From: Brachyhypopomus gauderio
Taxonomy: Eukaryota; Chordata; Actinopteri; Gymnotiformes; Hypopomidae
Reading direction: 5' to 3'
NCBI RefSeq assembly: GCF_052324685.1
Contig: NC_135225.1
Location: 8,356,915 to 8,420,914, forward strand
DNA length: 64,000 nucleotides
Below are positions 1 through 21,601 of the stretch, one piece after another. The notes beneath the pieces are model-generated. The model did not search any database. It was not told the origin of the DNA and worked only from the letters and a program-made list of their open reading frames with translations. Position 1 is the stretch's first letter. Each line of letters begins with the position of its first letter. The translations under genes and the position numbers were made by a program.

Positions 1-1094
1 TAATGAGGCATAACTGATTCTTTTCTCATCCCACATTAAACAGTTGTTTAATACCAAACAATTGACAATACATATTGACAGAGATAATGTAAGCACATTT
101 GTGCATATTAGTCACAACTGCATATGACAACAGTGTCTGCCCTATGACAGACAGCAAGAGGATAAAAAAACTTACAGGAGGTCCATGAACGAAAAAAAGA
201 ACATGGGGAAGTCAAAATAAAAGCTGTGATGTCGGTCCTCTGTGCAAAATAAAAGTCTGTGATGATGGTCCTCTGTGCTTCTGTGCACATTAATTTCCTT
301 GTTTGGTTATTCTAGATTTTTGAGACTTTTTTAACATGGTTTAAAATGATATATAACTCATTTTAAACACCATGTAATCTAGAACATGTCACATGTAAAA
401 CACCTGGGTGTGTGGTTAGGGAAAATACTGGTGTCATCAAAGTAGAGGCCACTGCTGTACCAGACCGGGCTCCACAGGGCAGGGTATTGGCAGGTAAACA
501 TGACATAATATGATAAAGGCATCACAATATAATTTCAGTATGAGAAAGCACAGGTAGCTGGAAAGTTTATTTAGTTAAAAAGAAACAAGATCTTAGAGAA
601 ACACAGTACTACTAATGCATTTTATTGGTTTATTGTTATCCTGTTGCTCTTTGTCATCTAAGACAGCATTTTCAGTAAAGAACTATGCTATTGTTTGTTA
701 TTTTGGATCAGATTTTGTTCAGATAGTTATCAATACACATATCAATAACAATTTAACCAAGTGACTATTTTGACCACATATTCAGTACTATAGGGTTTCC
801 ACCAAATGGCTCATTCTCTGTTCTCTCTCCTATACCTGTTCCTTAACAAGGTCTAAACAGATCCCAAGAAGTGTACATTTTTACCATGCTATTTTAATTA
901 TATTCTAATCTCATTACTGCATTAATGATTTGTTGGAAGATGCCAAAAATGCCTACCTTATGCTGTCATGTCCACTCTTTACAGTGCCCAACCTTTCTGC
1001 CTACAGAACCAGACATTTTGCCCAGGTGAGCTGCTGTGATAAACTGTTGGTGGCGATGTGACATAACCCTACTGGGGTTAGGCAATGTCCTCTG

Positions 1095-1096
<2 letters not shown>

Positions 1097-1160
<64 letters not shown>
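1097..1160. repeat. (GT)n microsatellite
   Basis: About 30 uninterrupted GT dinucleotides. It creates spurious Cys-Val and Thr-His open frames on the two strands. Confidence 0.97.
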
Positions 1161-1161
<1 letters not shown>

Positions 1162-2577
1162 TGGGTGAGACTACCTTTAAAGCACTATCATTCAGCAGGA
1201 CAGCAGCCGCCGGTGGTGTGAGCATACGTACAGTCTGCTAGATCACTACTAGCAGCCTCACAGTTACATTCACAGCAGCACAGCACATACCAGCAAAACG
1301 GTATGGAGCTCACACTAGGATCACACTAGGATCTAGGAACACACTAGGATCTGCACTATACACTTTACTGAATGAACACATGCTTGTATCCATTTTAGGT
1401 GTGTCCCATGACATAGTTCTAGAGTGCCTGAAAGAAAATAACAAGACAGGCAAGGGGTAAAGGAGTAAATCAACACTAAGTAGTTATTAGACTAAATGCA
1501 GGTCAGTGAAGTAGGTTAGATGCCTGATCATCCCCTTCAGAGAGCATTCAATCAGGTCACACTATTCAGTAGCAGCAAGCAGCCTTTCTATATGGTAAAC
1601 TTGCGTGATGTTCACCTCATGCTTCCGTCATACCATACATATTTTGCTGTCAAACATTTTAGAATGTGTCTAATTACTTTTGTGAGCAGGTTGGTACGGG
1701 GTATTCAAATATACCTTTCTTTTGGATTTAAACTTTGCTGTAAAAACACAAAAGCAAATGCACTAATCTATCCTTGAAATTAAATTTACTGAAAACATAT
1801 AGCTTTTGTCCAAGTGGATAAATTATTTCGTATTTTTTCAAAAATTACAATTTCAATTATTTTAAACAATTAAACAGAATTAAAATAGTTTGGCAACATC
1901 ACCTAGGCCTACTTTAGTAATGTTACACCTTGAACCGAGCCAGTCAGCACTGGTAACACTGATTCATTTTAAAGAGGAGCATGTATGCTGTGATATACAT
2001 TATATTACTGCTGCTTAACACTGAACCATCGTGAGAGAAACGCTACACTGTGCAGCCCTCAACGCACCTGCTCTCCCTCCGCAGGCAGGGAGCCAGCTTC
2101 TTCCCTCGCACCTCCGTCTCCCCCCGACCCCCGAGTTTACAAAGGCATAGTACAAACGTCACTGTTTGTTTTTCAATCGCATGACAATCTGGTTTCTGGT
2201 TAACTAACTATGTTTTCAGTTCTGCGCACCACAAGTTCAGTAAACACGTAATTTTTCCTCCAATCACTGGTTCGGCTTGTCTTTACTGGCCAGCCCCTCT
2301 TTCTCCTCGCTTTCTCCTTCACGCAGTACGCCTGTAAGATGCCACCTGCCCCCTCCACAGCACACACGCTCAGCTCCCCTCTCTTGGTGGACTCTGTATG
2401 CTGCCTTCAGGGCTTCTCCAGCAGAGGGGAAGAGAAAGGCTTTGGCCCTCACAGCTGTTCCCAATGCTTCGGTCCCGATCGCTCAGCAACCAAGAACAAA
2501 ACAAAAGCACATCCCCTCCTCCATCCCCTCCCTTCTGCACCAGAACTCTATCAACCATTCCCCCTGCCCCCCCACCC

Positions 2578-2632
2578 CACACACACATGAACACACACAC
2601 ACGCACACACACACGCATACACACACAAACCA
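2578..2632. repeat. Imperfect (CA)n microsatellite
   Basis: CA repeats broken by CG, AT and AA steps, preceded by a C-rich run. The interruptions suggest an older, stabilised tract. Confidence 0.85.
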
Positions 2633-3099
2633 CAACCCTGTCCTCTAACCCTCTAACCCCCTCCTACCCCCACCACCCTTGCACTCAAACACCAAGTCCT
2701 TTGTCCACATTCGATGGGCAAAATATATATTCTGCAGTAACAGCAACTAGGAGCCAAGATGAAATGGTATTATAAAAAGCCGAGGAAAGTAGGCCTTTCT
2801 GTTGTTTGATGCAAACAGATAAGTAGCAAAATTGCTGAATTGTCAAGTGTCACCGTGCCACAGTTATCTGGTTATGCTGAAAATACAAGAACAGGAACAT
2901 TTTGGGTCAAATATCATCCAAAACACGATACAAATGATGTATAGTATATTTAGAATGGGAATGGAATGTTAAACACTGTAAAAACTTTACTGGCACTGCA
3001 AATGTTATCCTGCTCTGAAATATTGTTATATATCATGTTTGGTGTTCTCAGTTATGCAGACAGACATGTGATACAGAGAGACACGGAGATGGAGAGCTA

Positions 3100-3119
3100 G
3101 GAAGACAGAGACAGAGAGA

Positions 3120-3178
<59 letters not shown>

Positions 3179-3205
3179 ACAGACAGACCGACAGACAGAC
3201 AGAAA
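3100..3205. repeat. (GA)n tract with GACA steps
   Basis: Long purine-rich GA tract ending in GACA tetranucleotide repeats. It explains the Ser-Leu open frame on the minus strand. Confidence 0.95.
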
Positions 3206-3417
3206 GAGAAGGTTTGTGTGAGGGAGAGGACACTAAGGCAGCTCGTAAGAGCGAGACTCCATGCAGCTCCTATGCCTCCCTCGCTGTTCAGTAATGTGAC
3301 ATGACCAAAGCAAGTTCAAAAAAACAATATCACTTCCCTCAAAGAGCTTCTCAGTGCTCGTGTTCATTACAGCCACCAGACAATAGGGAAGCATGGGGTT
3401 TGCCAAGAGCCAACATG

Positions 3418-3462
3418 TGTTGTGAAAAACGCTATACAAATAAACTTTGATTGATTGATTGA
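3418..3462 (+). mobile_element. LINE/SINE 3' tail (L2/CR1-like)
   Basis: The sequence reads as a 'cgctatacaaataaactttg' tail followed by TGAT/ATTG repeats. This is the usual 3' end of 5'-truncated L2/CR1-type retroelements in fish. Only the tail is recognisable. Confidence 0.6.
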
Positions 3463-4647
3463 GCCCCAGTCTTTCAGGTGAGCAGATACTACCTGCCAGC
3501 CACCGTCCTGGCCGCCCATCAGTGGCGGTGTGCAAGGAGCATGGAGATCATCTTGTACACATCTAATGCGTTTTCCTTTTTTTTATCCAGCCATTTTGTC
3601 CTTCACTCATTACAGTGTCATACAGGTTGGATTAGAAATCAAGCATCTGTTGTATAAAGCGGGGAAGGTGTGTGAATGCCACACCTCTCACAGAGACAGC
3701 TGGAGTGCCATTATGCCACAGGCTGACTCAGATGGCTTCTCATTCTCACCTGGTTGCCTTTGACATACAGTACATGAGCACAGTCTTCTGTAGAGGGAGC
3801 CATTGCTGAGCTAAACGTATGTGCTTGGTCAAAGTGTGCTTTGTGACATACCGTTCAAAAACTATTTGGAGGGTGTGAACATTAAATGGACAAATCTGAA
3901 AAATTACACCAGGCAACGTGCACCCCTTGAACGATGAGTCTTCAGATGAATAGATCAAGAAATTGCAAAAAAAAAAAACTTTCTTTTTTTTGTGAAAATA
4001 GACAAGCTATTAGCCAGGCTCATGAAGGCAGGAGTCTAGAAGTCAGCACAGTGTGGTGTGATAATGGAGAGTTTTATAATAAGGGTGGAGCAGACTCTAC
4101 TCCACTCCATCCACATAATGAGGGGCTTGGAGAAGAGGGCCAGCCATGGGAGAATGTGCCCTTTATTCCTGCTGCTTGTTGCCTGAGTGCAGCCTCTGTT
4201 CACCAGGCCTGGCACACATTTATGACACAGGGAACCAAACCAGCACTGGCTACGTGTCTTTTACTGCAACACTGGGCTCAGCCGGTAAGAAACACGGCAT
4301 GCTGGGAAATGGAGCCACAGCTGCCGATCAACTACTAATTACCATTATGGTCTAAACAAAGTGACCAAGCAGAAGCACCAGTCTAAAAGCAGAATGTGAT
4401 TACAGGAGTGAACAGGTAGTGAGTTTGTATTTTTATTTTTCCAGGTAATATGACTATTTTGTCATAATATTAGGATTAGTTCCCTCTTGCTTCCTCACTG
4501 CTGGTAATTAATTCCCCCTTTGAAGAGTTCAGTTCCTGTGGACAAGAAGTGTGTTAGCCAGCATGACACAAAAACATTAACATACACAGTTGTATAGATT
4601 AATCCAGAGTCTTAAAGTTTAGTAATTTCCGAAATAGAATGTGAGCA

Positions 4648-4785
4648 GAAAGGAAAAGGGAAAGAGAAAGGGAAAGAAAGAAAATGAGACAGTCAGAGAG
4701 AGACAGAGGTAGAGAGACAGAGAGAGGCAGAGAGAGACAGAGGTAGAGAGACAGAGAGAGGCAGAGAGAGAAAGAGAGGTCAGTG
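4648..4785. repeat. GA-rich minisatellite
   Basis: Purine-rich sequence in which a roughly 36-bp block (gacagaggtagagagacag, then agaggcagagag) is repeated about twice between about 4690 and 4770, flanked by simple GA/GAAA repeats. Confidence 0.8.
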
Positions 4786-6214
4786 AGGTCAGAATCCTGA
4801 CCTGTGACCTAGGCTGAACTCTAGCATGTAAGGTCAGGTTTACTGTCCTGCTTTCTGCCCTCACAACTGTGCTGCCTCTCCTCAGAGCCCTCAGTGCAGG
4901 CCTACCACACACACGCTGCATCTGCTCATCAATTATTTAACACTAACAATTGACAGCACAATAAGACAAGAGAGGAGTCGTCTCAACTCTACTTTGTTGT
5001 ACTGCACAAGCACAGAGCTTTAAAAACTGACATTCATCACAGTCTTTTGGCCAATAACCAAAGGTAGCAATGCACACTTCCTCGATCAATGAATCTATTT
5101 TTCCTAATGCAAACATAACCTTAATATCAGTGTTTACAGTAATTAATCATACATAAGTTAAACTGTGTCAAAAACCACCTCCTACTCTAGTGGTGTAATG
5201 TAAAATGCACATTAACAGCAGAAAGTCTCTGGGTGCTTAGTCATCATTCCCCTGCTCTCTGGTTTAACACGCAGGAGTAAATGAGGGCAAGGCCCAGGCA
5301 GGAAACAGTAGTCAGTACAGAATAAACAGCATCAAGCAAATTATAGATGACTAATAACTACCATCTGAAAAGATGGGAAAACATTGCTATGACAGGATCC
5401 TAACATACATTTTAGGACTTTCATTTAGTCTAAGACTATTTGAGCAATAAAATAAACTGAACTAACATGGTTTATTTCAGCAGTATAAAGTCACTAAACT
5501 AAACACTGAAAATGTAAAAACTGTCAAAAAAAATTATCAATTTAATTTGGCCCATTTTGTAATTATCGCCAATAGGTTTCCACATAAAACAGCAGGTAAT
5601 TGTAAAATATAGCATGGCTTCAGTTTCCTTAAAGCATTACAATATTAAGTGCTTTATAAACTAAAAGTCTTCATACTTAATGTGGTGTGTTACCTTTATT
5701 ATTATGTAACAAGCCAGTCAGCCCAGTTCGTAAGCCATGACATTTCGTAAATAAGATATGGCTTGCTTTACGCTCAATTACACAGACAGTGTCCATGCAA
5801 TCTTGAAATGACAAATATCATACATTTTAGCTCTTTTCAACATTTTATTTTTCATTAAATTATTTACAAATACAATACATGCGAAGAAAATCCCTGACTC
5901 ACCCTTCCAGTGGGTGGTAACATTTTTTTCCCCTCACACCTGTGCATACTACCAAGAGCCAGTAGGGTGAGGTACAAAATACATAATTACCCAATGTAAA
6001 TAAAAATATATATATGTATAAAGTGTCATGCTTTTATTAGAGTGAGCCCGCAGTCTTAGTGTGTCTTGTTCTGCTGCGGGGCATCCCCCTTGAGCCCAGC
6101 TGACCTGAGGACAGTCCTACGGCTCCTTCCCCACCCTTTGCCTCCTTTAAAGGTAGGACACTGAAATATTAATGCTGCAGTACAACAGACTGCAGGAGGG
6201 AGGCTACATGCACT

Positions 6215-6217
<3 letters not shown>

Positions 6218-6307
<90 letters not shown>
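6218..6307. repeat. (GT)n microsatellite
   Basis: About 45 GT repeats, the longest GT tract in the left part of the window. Confidence 0.97.
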
Positions 6308-6308
<1 letters not shown>

Positions 6309-6720
6309 CAGTAGCATGACTACTGCTCAAGACATTCGATCCTTGCCCTTCTGTTCTGACCTGTGAAGCCTGTACTGCTGTTCTTCTGCAATGGGTTCAG
6401 AAAGAATCTGTTCTTAAATACTGATCGGGGATCAGCACACTTGAGGTAATAGGGGGTTCTGCTGGAATGTGGTGGTGAGTGTGTGCGACCACAGGCACAT
6501 GTAGCTGTGATGGGTGAGAAGAGTATGGGCTTCCCGAGTTAGGAGGAACTCAAAGAACACAAAGCAAGATACCAACCTCACGGCTGACAACAAAAATTGT
6601 ATTAATCAGGTGATAGAATTATGAGCTGTAATTCCCAACTAAAAAGGACATAGATGTAGCAACATAGATGTAGCTTTGACACTTTGGTTACCATGTATTA
6701 AAGATGACAGCATATGACCT

Positions 6721-7804
6721 GTATTCATATGCCAAAAGTATTCGCTCACCCATCCAAATGATTGAAATCAGGTGTTCCAATCACTTCCATGGCCACAGGT
6801 GTGTAAAATTAAGCACCTAGGCATGCAGACTGTTTTTATAAACATTTGTGAAAGAATAGGTCGCTCTCAGGAGCTCCTTGAATTCCAGCGAGGAACTGTG
6901 ATATGATGCCACCTGTGCAACAAAACCAGTCATGAAATTTCCTCGCTCCGAAATATTCCACAGTCAAATGACAGCAACTCAGCCAGTTGTAGAACACGTA
7001 AACTGACGGAGCGGGGTCAGCGGATGCTGAAGCGCATGGTGCGAAGAGATCGCAAAATCGTCTGCAGAATCAATCACTACAGACATACAAACTTCATGTG
7101 GCCTTCAGATTAGCTCAAGAAAAGTGCACAGAGAGAACAGCTTCATTCAAGCCATACATCACCATGTGCCATGCAAAGCGTTGGATGCAGTGAGGTAAAG
7201 CACGGCACCACTGGACTTGTCTGGAGTGACTATTCGCACTTCTGCATTTGGCAATCTGATGGACGAGTCTGGGTTTGGCAGTTGCCAGAAGAACGGCACT
7301 TGTCTTACTCAGTTGTGCCAAGTGTAAAATTTGGTGGAGGGGGGGTTGTGGTGTGGGGTAGTTTTTCAGGAGCTGGGCTTGGCCACTTAGTTCCAGTGAA
7401 AGGAACTCTGAATGCTTCAGCATACCAAGAAACATCCTACTTTGTGAGAACAGATTGGATCTGGCCCCTTCCTCCTCCAATATAACTGTGCACCAGTGCA
7501 CAAAGCAAGGTCCATAAAGACATGGATGGCAGAGACTGGTGTGGATGAACTTGACTGGCCTGCACAGAGTCCTGATCTCAACCCGATAGAACACCTTTGG
7601 GATGAATTAGAGCAGAGACTGAGAGCTATGCCATCTCGGCCAAAATCAGTATGTGACCTCACAAATGCACTGAATGGTCAAATGGTCAAAAATCCCCATA
7701 AAGGGTGGACCAATGTCATATTGAATGGATTAGGACTTGGATGTCACTTAAGCTAATATGTGAGTCAAGGAAGGTGAGCAAATAGTTTTGTCAATATAGT
7801 GTAT
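6721..7804 (+). mobile_element. Degenerate Tc1/mariner (Tc1-like) element
   Basis: The left end (gccaaaagtattcgctcacc, about 6731-6750) and the right end (ggtgagcaaatagttttgtc, about 7773-7792) are inverted copies of the fish Tc1-type terminus, and the right end closes with an 'atatagtgta'-like sequence. Between them, frames on the plus strand show Tc1 transposase pieces: a paired-type helix-turn-helix region (about 6850-7080) and a catalytic-domain part with W-P-A-Q-S-P-D-L-N-P-I-E-H-L-W (about 7554-7602), the hallmark block around the second catalytic Asp and the final acidic residue of DD34E. The frame breaks repeatedly (7184-7200, 7325, 7485), so the transposase is dead. Length about 1.08 kb, short of an intact 1.3-1.6 kb copy. 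Confidence 0.88.
7496..7756 (+). pseudogene. Tc1-like transposase, C-terminal fragment
   Basis: An 86-codon open stretch carrying the DD34E C-terminal region of a Tc1 transposase: K-A-R-S-I-K-T-W followed by D-W-P-A-Q-S-P-D-L-N-P-I-E and then E-Q-R-L-R-A. The upstream catalytic parts lie in other frames with stops (7171-7485), so this is a fossil and not an independent gene. It belongs to the element at 6721-7804. Confidence 0.85.
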
Positions 7805-7850
7805 GATAATTACATGATAAGATGATTTGACTTAAGTGGGCCACCTTTGC

Positions 7851-8096
7851 CAGTATGTTCATGTGCAGTATGTTCCTGTTCAGTATGTTCCTGTTCAGAA
7901 TGTTCATGTTCAGAACGTTCATGTTCAGAATGTTCATGTTCAGTATGTTCCTGTTCAGAATGTTCATGTTCAGAACGTTCATGTTCAGAACGTTCATGTT
8001 CAGAATGTTCATGTTTAGAACGTTCATGTTCAGTATGTTCATTTTCAGTAGGTTCCTGTTCAGAATGTTCATGTTCAGAATGTCCTTTTTTCAGTG
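7851..8096. repeat. 15-bp minisatellite (catgttcagaaygtt)n
   Basis: About 16 tandem copies of a 15-bp unit of the form c(a/c)tgttcag(a/t)a(c/t)gtt, diverging at the right edge. Because 15 is divisible by three and the unit has no stop, several frames stay open (Met-Phe, Cys-Ser and Val-His-Val-Gln patterns, and Asn-Met-Asn on the minus strand). These frames are by-products. The tract starts about 50 bp after the dead Tc1 element. Confidence 0.93.
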
Positions 8097-10992
8097 TTCA
8101 ACACAGAAACTGAACATTATGAATAACAGGAGGTGTCTCATTGTTTGGAGTGAGATTCCTTATAGATAAATAAAACAATAAATGAAAAAAACATACTGAA
8201 ATATCCATATGATAAAATTTACATCTGAGCATGTAATCAGTAAAGTAAAGTAATCAGTAAAGCAAATCCCGATGAGTTGACTAACTGACCTCAGGTCAGA
8301 GAGCTGTATACCTTGCGAGCACCAACAGGCTAACGAAGTGACAAGAGTCTGAGCTTCTCGGAGAAAACAGAGACATAGACGGAGATTCTAATCTGGATAA
8401 TCAGCAAAACTAGATGTGGTTCTCTAATCCACTACAAACAGAACTGTGACTGCGGCCTTTTGGTACAAGACCGATAAGTGTGGGGAGACAGACTTAAAAA
8501 GACCACGAAGTTCTGCTCGTGAAGTTTTAATGACACGAGTCTAAACACGGAATGCCATCAAGCCCTTGCTCGGGATACCATCCTCCTACCATCCAAAATA
8601 ACGAGTCTGCAATGACTTTTGATCGTTTGGCGGTTTACCATGATCAAGGACACGTTTTGGCATTTTAGTGCTGGTCAATTTACATTTATGTACATCAAGT
8701 CTGTAGTGGGACAGCACCGCAGAGACGGCTTTACCTACATGATAGCGGCGGTTACGTGCAAATTCAGATTGTCCGTCAACGCACACGTCTCTCTTATTAA
8801 ACACTTGAAATATCACCGGAGAAACGTGTCCTGCTTTGACGGGTGGTGAAGAGCACAGCAGACCTGGAGATCATGCGGTGCCTCTCACTTAAAACACTGA
8901 CGCTAGGCAATAAAGTGAATTTGGAACAGCCCAGACATATTTTAGTGATGAGCAAACGGAAGTAAATTACACTCAGTAAAAATACAAATATGTTAATTGT
9001 ATGGTTAACTGCAAGGTTTCACATTCTGCGTGTTACACACGGACACTCTATGACCTACATCAAGATGCACTGGAAGCAAGCGACTCGCTTATGTTGCAGA
9101 TTTCGGTACACTTCAGTAGCGTGCAATGCAACTGCAGTAGTCACTCACCCTTTTTGAAGGATTCGGCCGGTCCAGTTCAATAAAAGTCACTCATTGACTG
9201 TTCGGGCTATGACTTTAGATAAATAATACAGAATTGCACTCTAGACAAGGTTTGCATACCGTAGTTGGTCATAGAGTCTGAATTCAATTCATTTTTGAAC
9301 GTCCCTTGCGTAGTCCGTGAGCGTGAAGCATGCCCTCTCTCATTTTAGTATAAGTATGTAGGAGGCTAAAGATTTGGCGACTGAACGCCTTGGCTGTAAT
9401 TGCAAGACACTGAAAATGATTGATAGATTGTGCAGGGACTCGAAGGCTGAATCACAATGCTTTACCCCGCCTATTCTCTGAGAAACGGCGAATAGAACTG
9501 CAGGAGAAGGTAGATCATAGCTGTGTTATTTAAAGAGACTATTACAAATAGACAATTTCACCCTCCCAATGTTTTACAAGGATCAATCTGTGAACCTCGA
9601 ACGTAGTGCATACTTGGAAAACTGCTTGACAAGAAACTGAGTAGGTCTAGGCCAAAAGCTTTCATTTACATGGTTAGAGAGTTACAACTAACAAAACGAG
9701 GACGCGTTTCTTTATTCATGGACTATGTGTGTAATGCTGTTGGAATATTCATTTCCATAAACCTCTACTGGAGCTACTTCTGCCATTCAGCTTCCTCATT
9801 ACAGTGAGAAGAAGCTCCGTAGGAGAAGCACTGCAAGAGACTCCCTGTGGCACCGCGTGCACGAGAGAGATCAGTATCCTTGCAGTGGCGGAGCAAAGAA
9901 AAGGCAGCACGCGCTGGCAGCATGCCTACCTTCTGCTTGGCTCAATCGTTTTGTTACAAGTTCAATCTGTGCTGCATAACAGGAAATGGAGTGTTCAAGA
10001 AGCCTTCCACTGCTGAAAATAGACACATGAAAGACAGAAAAACAGGCATCATCTACTGTGGCTGAGAGGCTAATGGAGATGTGTTTTATATTTTACTTAT
10101 TCAAAACGCCATTTATAGAAGATTTCTTATTTTTCTGAGCAGATTTTACATTGTATATTGTCACAGAAGGGCAACTAAGATGTGATTATTTACTTTATTG
10201 TGTGTACTCACTGATTTGCCTGACAAAATCGCAATTGTATTAATAAATACCCCAAAGTCAACCACTTTGTAGTTGTGGTCTTTATATTTTAGAAATGGAC
10301 AAAATCATTTATGTCCCAAGAGAGGGGATCTCGGCTAGAACGCTAGTTAGGCAGTTTTCAGTGTTACAACCGTATTACAACAGTAGCTTCTACAAGAAAT
10401 AGCTACAAGTACAAGTACATAACACATGATTTTAACAAACATGTTCAGGTAGTTTCTATTACACTCCAATAGAGCGGGATACACGTGATTAATGTGTTGT
10501 GAGAAATAAATACTCATCAGACCTCAATCATCTCCGTCCGTCCGTTTTATAATTTAACTGTACTCATCATATAATATAAATATTATCTTAAAATGAACAA
10601 CATTGCAGCATTTCAAACATGTAATTGAAATTATATTGCTTTGCAATTCAGCAGACTGGAAACAGATACAGTATCTTGCTTAAGTTGAAATCCTTATATA
10701 ACCCTTATAGTATGTCCTTTGTCGTCACCTAGTGTTCTTGAATTGTAAGACACTTTTTAAAAAAAGCATAAGCAGGCCAATATGATGTGCCATCAGAGAC
10801 ATATACCTATGCATTCTAAACAGGGACTTTGCAGTAAGTTACCACTAATATATTCCAACCATAACACATTTCCGTGTGTTTTGAGTAAATGAAATCAAGT
10901 TGTAGCATGCCATCTAGGGGAGACAGTGTGTTAATACATTGTCGAGGTACTCTCTCCCCCATACACACATCCACACATTTCTCTCTCTCTCT

Positions 10993-10995
<3 letters not shown>

Positions 10996-11076
<81 letters not shown>
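10996..11076. repeat. (CA)n microsatellite
   Basis: About 40 CA repeats preceded by a CT/CG run. It abuts the left end of a small inverted-repeat element. Confidence 0.96.
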
Positions 11077-11078
<2 letters not shown>

Positions 11079-11244
11079 GCTGGCCCAAGCCTTAAAAGGC
11101 TTCATTTGGGGCCTCCCATACCACCTCAGAACCAAATTCTTATGTAATTAATAGTGTCATCATCATATCTGGGTGCTCTTGGGGGCCCCTGGTGGCATGG
11201 GGGCCCTAAGCAGCCATCTAATGGTATGCCTTAGGCTGGCTCTG
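11075..11244. mobile_element. Small hAT-like MITE
   Basis: The left end reads cagggctggcccaagcctt. The right end, reverse-complemented, reads cagagccagcctaaggc. CAGGG/CAGAG termini with a GC-rich 'gctggccc' start are typical of hAT-type non-autonomous elements in fish. The core is about 170 bp with no coding capacity. CA repeats on both sides hide any 8-bp target duplication. Confidence 0.55.
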
Positions 11245-12183
11245 CTCACACAAACACACTCCTTATTTCACCTCATTTTAATTCACAAAGAAGTTAGAGT
11301 TATTTATTTATTTATGTATTTATTTATTTGTTATGTATTTGTTGAGTGCTTGGCCTAAGGCCACTACTGAGAAGGGTTTTTGTGCTGACATGATTAAGAG
11401 TGCTTTTTCTGAGTGTGAGAGGAAAATATACTGGAAGACATTCTTCTATGAAACCAGATTTAAAGGTGAAACCCAGCTGTTAAAGAGAGTACATTTACAT
11501 GAAGTGGTTTAATCTTGCTTAATGTATGTGTTGTGTGTGTAGATCTGTGTGAATGTCTGTGAGTATTAATACAAATGATTGTATATTAGAATAGTCAACT
11601 TCAATAAAAAACTCCCTGTAAGGAAATAAAGAAGGCTAGTTTCAGAAGACGATGACCTCGGGAGTCCAGTGGTGTCCATAGAAAGCCCCCCATGGTGAGA
11701 TGATGTGGATTTTTGTAACGCTGGGAAAACAGAGACAGCTCCCTGTGCTTCTAGTTTGGCAGCTGTAAGTTGTTATTTTTGGAACAGAATAGCTGTTTCA
11801 CGTTTACAGGACCTCAAAGCAAACAAAAGACTGAACCTTTACATACTGTATACATATTGATGGTGAATTCAGGATTTCACAGTATATAAGAAAAGCATTT
11901 TTAAATAACCAAATGCACAAATTAAGCTGATTATTTCCTTAATAAAATGAGGTAAAATAGAATAAATTAAATTAAATACTGGCAATAATTCCCCTTGTTG
12001 CATCATTCCATCTTGTATCATGCTGTTAGAATGTGAATGGAACTGCGCATGCCCTGCTCTCGTTTTATACAATCTATCTCGCCATTGGCACACAGAGATC
12101 GTACGCCGGTAGTGAGTGGGGTTTCTAGTGCTCTCAAACTCTCGTCGTTTGGTCATGCTGTGAAAGGAGGAATCGACTTTCCA

Positions 12184-12190
12184 TATAAAA
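12184..12190 (+). promoter_or_regulatory. TATA-like box of slc1a4
   Basis: TATAAAA lies 77 bp before the slc1a4 start codon in a short leader. A start of transcription near 12210-12220 would fit. The position is inferred from sequence only. Confidence 0.4.
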
Positions 12191-12266
12191 ATTCCCAGAA
12201 GCAAATACCGCTTTAGGACAAATACCGCTCTTTGATACTTAGCAAGCAGATACACGCATTTTAGTC

Positions 12267-21448
<9,182 letters not shown>

Positions 21449-21595
21449 AATTTCTTTATCACCTTTTTCTTTCTTTCTTGTTACTCTCTTTCCTCCTGAT
21501 GTTTTCTCTTTTTTTTCTTTTTTTTTAAACCACTAAGTTTTAACCATATCAACTTTTAAAAGATGCTGCCTGTTGACTCCTATCTAAAACCCGGG

Positions 21596-21601
21596 AATAA
21601 A
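21596..21601 (+). other. Polyadenylation signal of slc1a4
   Basis: AATAAA 148 nt after the slc1a4 stop codon, in the 3' UTR. It is the first good signal downstream; longer 3' UTR forms cannot be excluded. Confidence 0.5.

Larger units (their letters stand above)
1..6720. other. Intergenic region without recognisable gene
   Basis: I see no exon set with a recognisable protein family on either strand. The stretch holds several microsatellites (listed separately), a LINE-type 3' tail near 3.42 kb and moderately GC-rich sequence around 2.05-2.65 kb. The open frames here are short and are mostly produced by simple repeats. In other vertebrates the neighbour on this side of SLC1A4 is SERTAD2; I could not find its coding exon, so any non-coding exon or enhancer of it would be invisible to me. 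Confidence 0.6.
7805..12180. other. Region upstream of slc1a4, no gene recognised
   Basis: Apart from the minisatellite, a (CA)n tract and a small hAT-like MITE, I recognise no coding exon. Short open frames near 8.6-8.8, 9.0 and 9.8-10.06 kb have no family signature. The stretch at 8.28-9.9 kb is not visibly repetitive and could hold regulatory sequence or a non-coding exon of the flanking gene; the sequence alone does not show it. Confidence 0.55.

Noticed and set aside
1001-1225. Cys-Val and Thr-His open frames at 1.0-1.2, 6.2, 10.9-11.1, 58.9-59.1 kb and Ser-Leu frames at 3.1 and 4.7 kb
   Set aside because: Translations of dinucleotide or GA repeats, open only because the repeat has no stop codon.
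2264-2775. Several overlapping Pro/Ser/Thr-rich frames on both strands
   Set aside because: A C-rich, CA-rich stretch leaves four frames open together. No conserved motif or splice structure supports any of them.
7851-8096. Exact glucocorticoid response elements in the minisatellite
   Set aside because: AGAAC and TGTTC half-sites are present, but the gap between them is one base longer than the canonical palindrome.
7791-8169. Met-Phe, Cys-Ser-Glu, Val-His-Val-Gln and Asn-Met-Asn repeat proteins
   Set aside because: Generated by the 15-bp minisatellite in several frames at once; no single frame is favoured and no flanking gene structure exists.
11869-12255. 128-codon minus-strand open frame overlapping the slc1a4 leader
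   Set aside because: It lies across the promoter and 5' UTR of slc1a4 with no family match; a chance frame is more likely.
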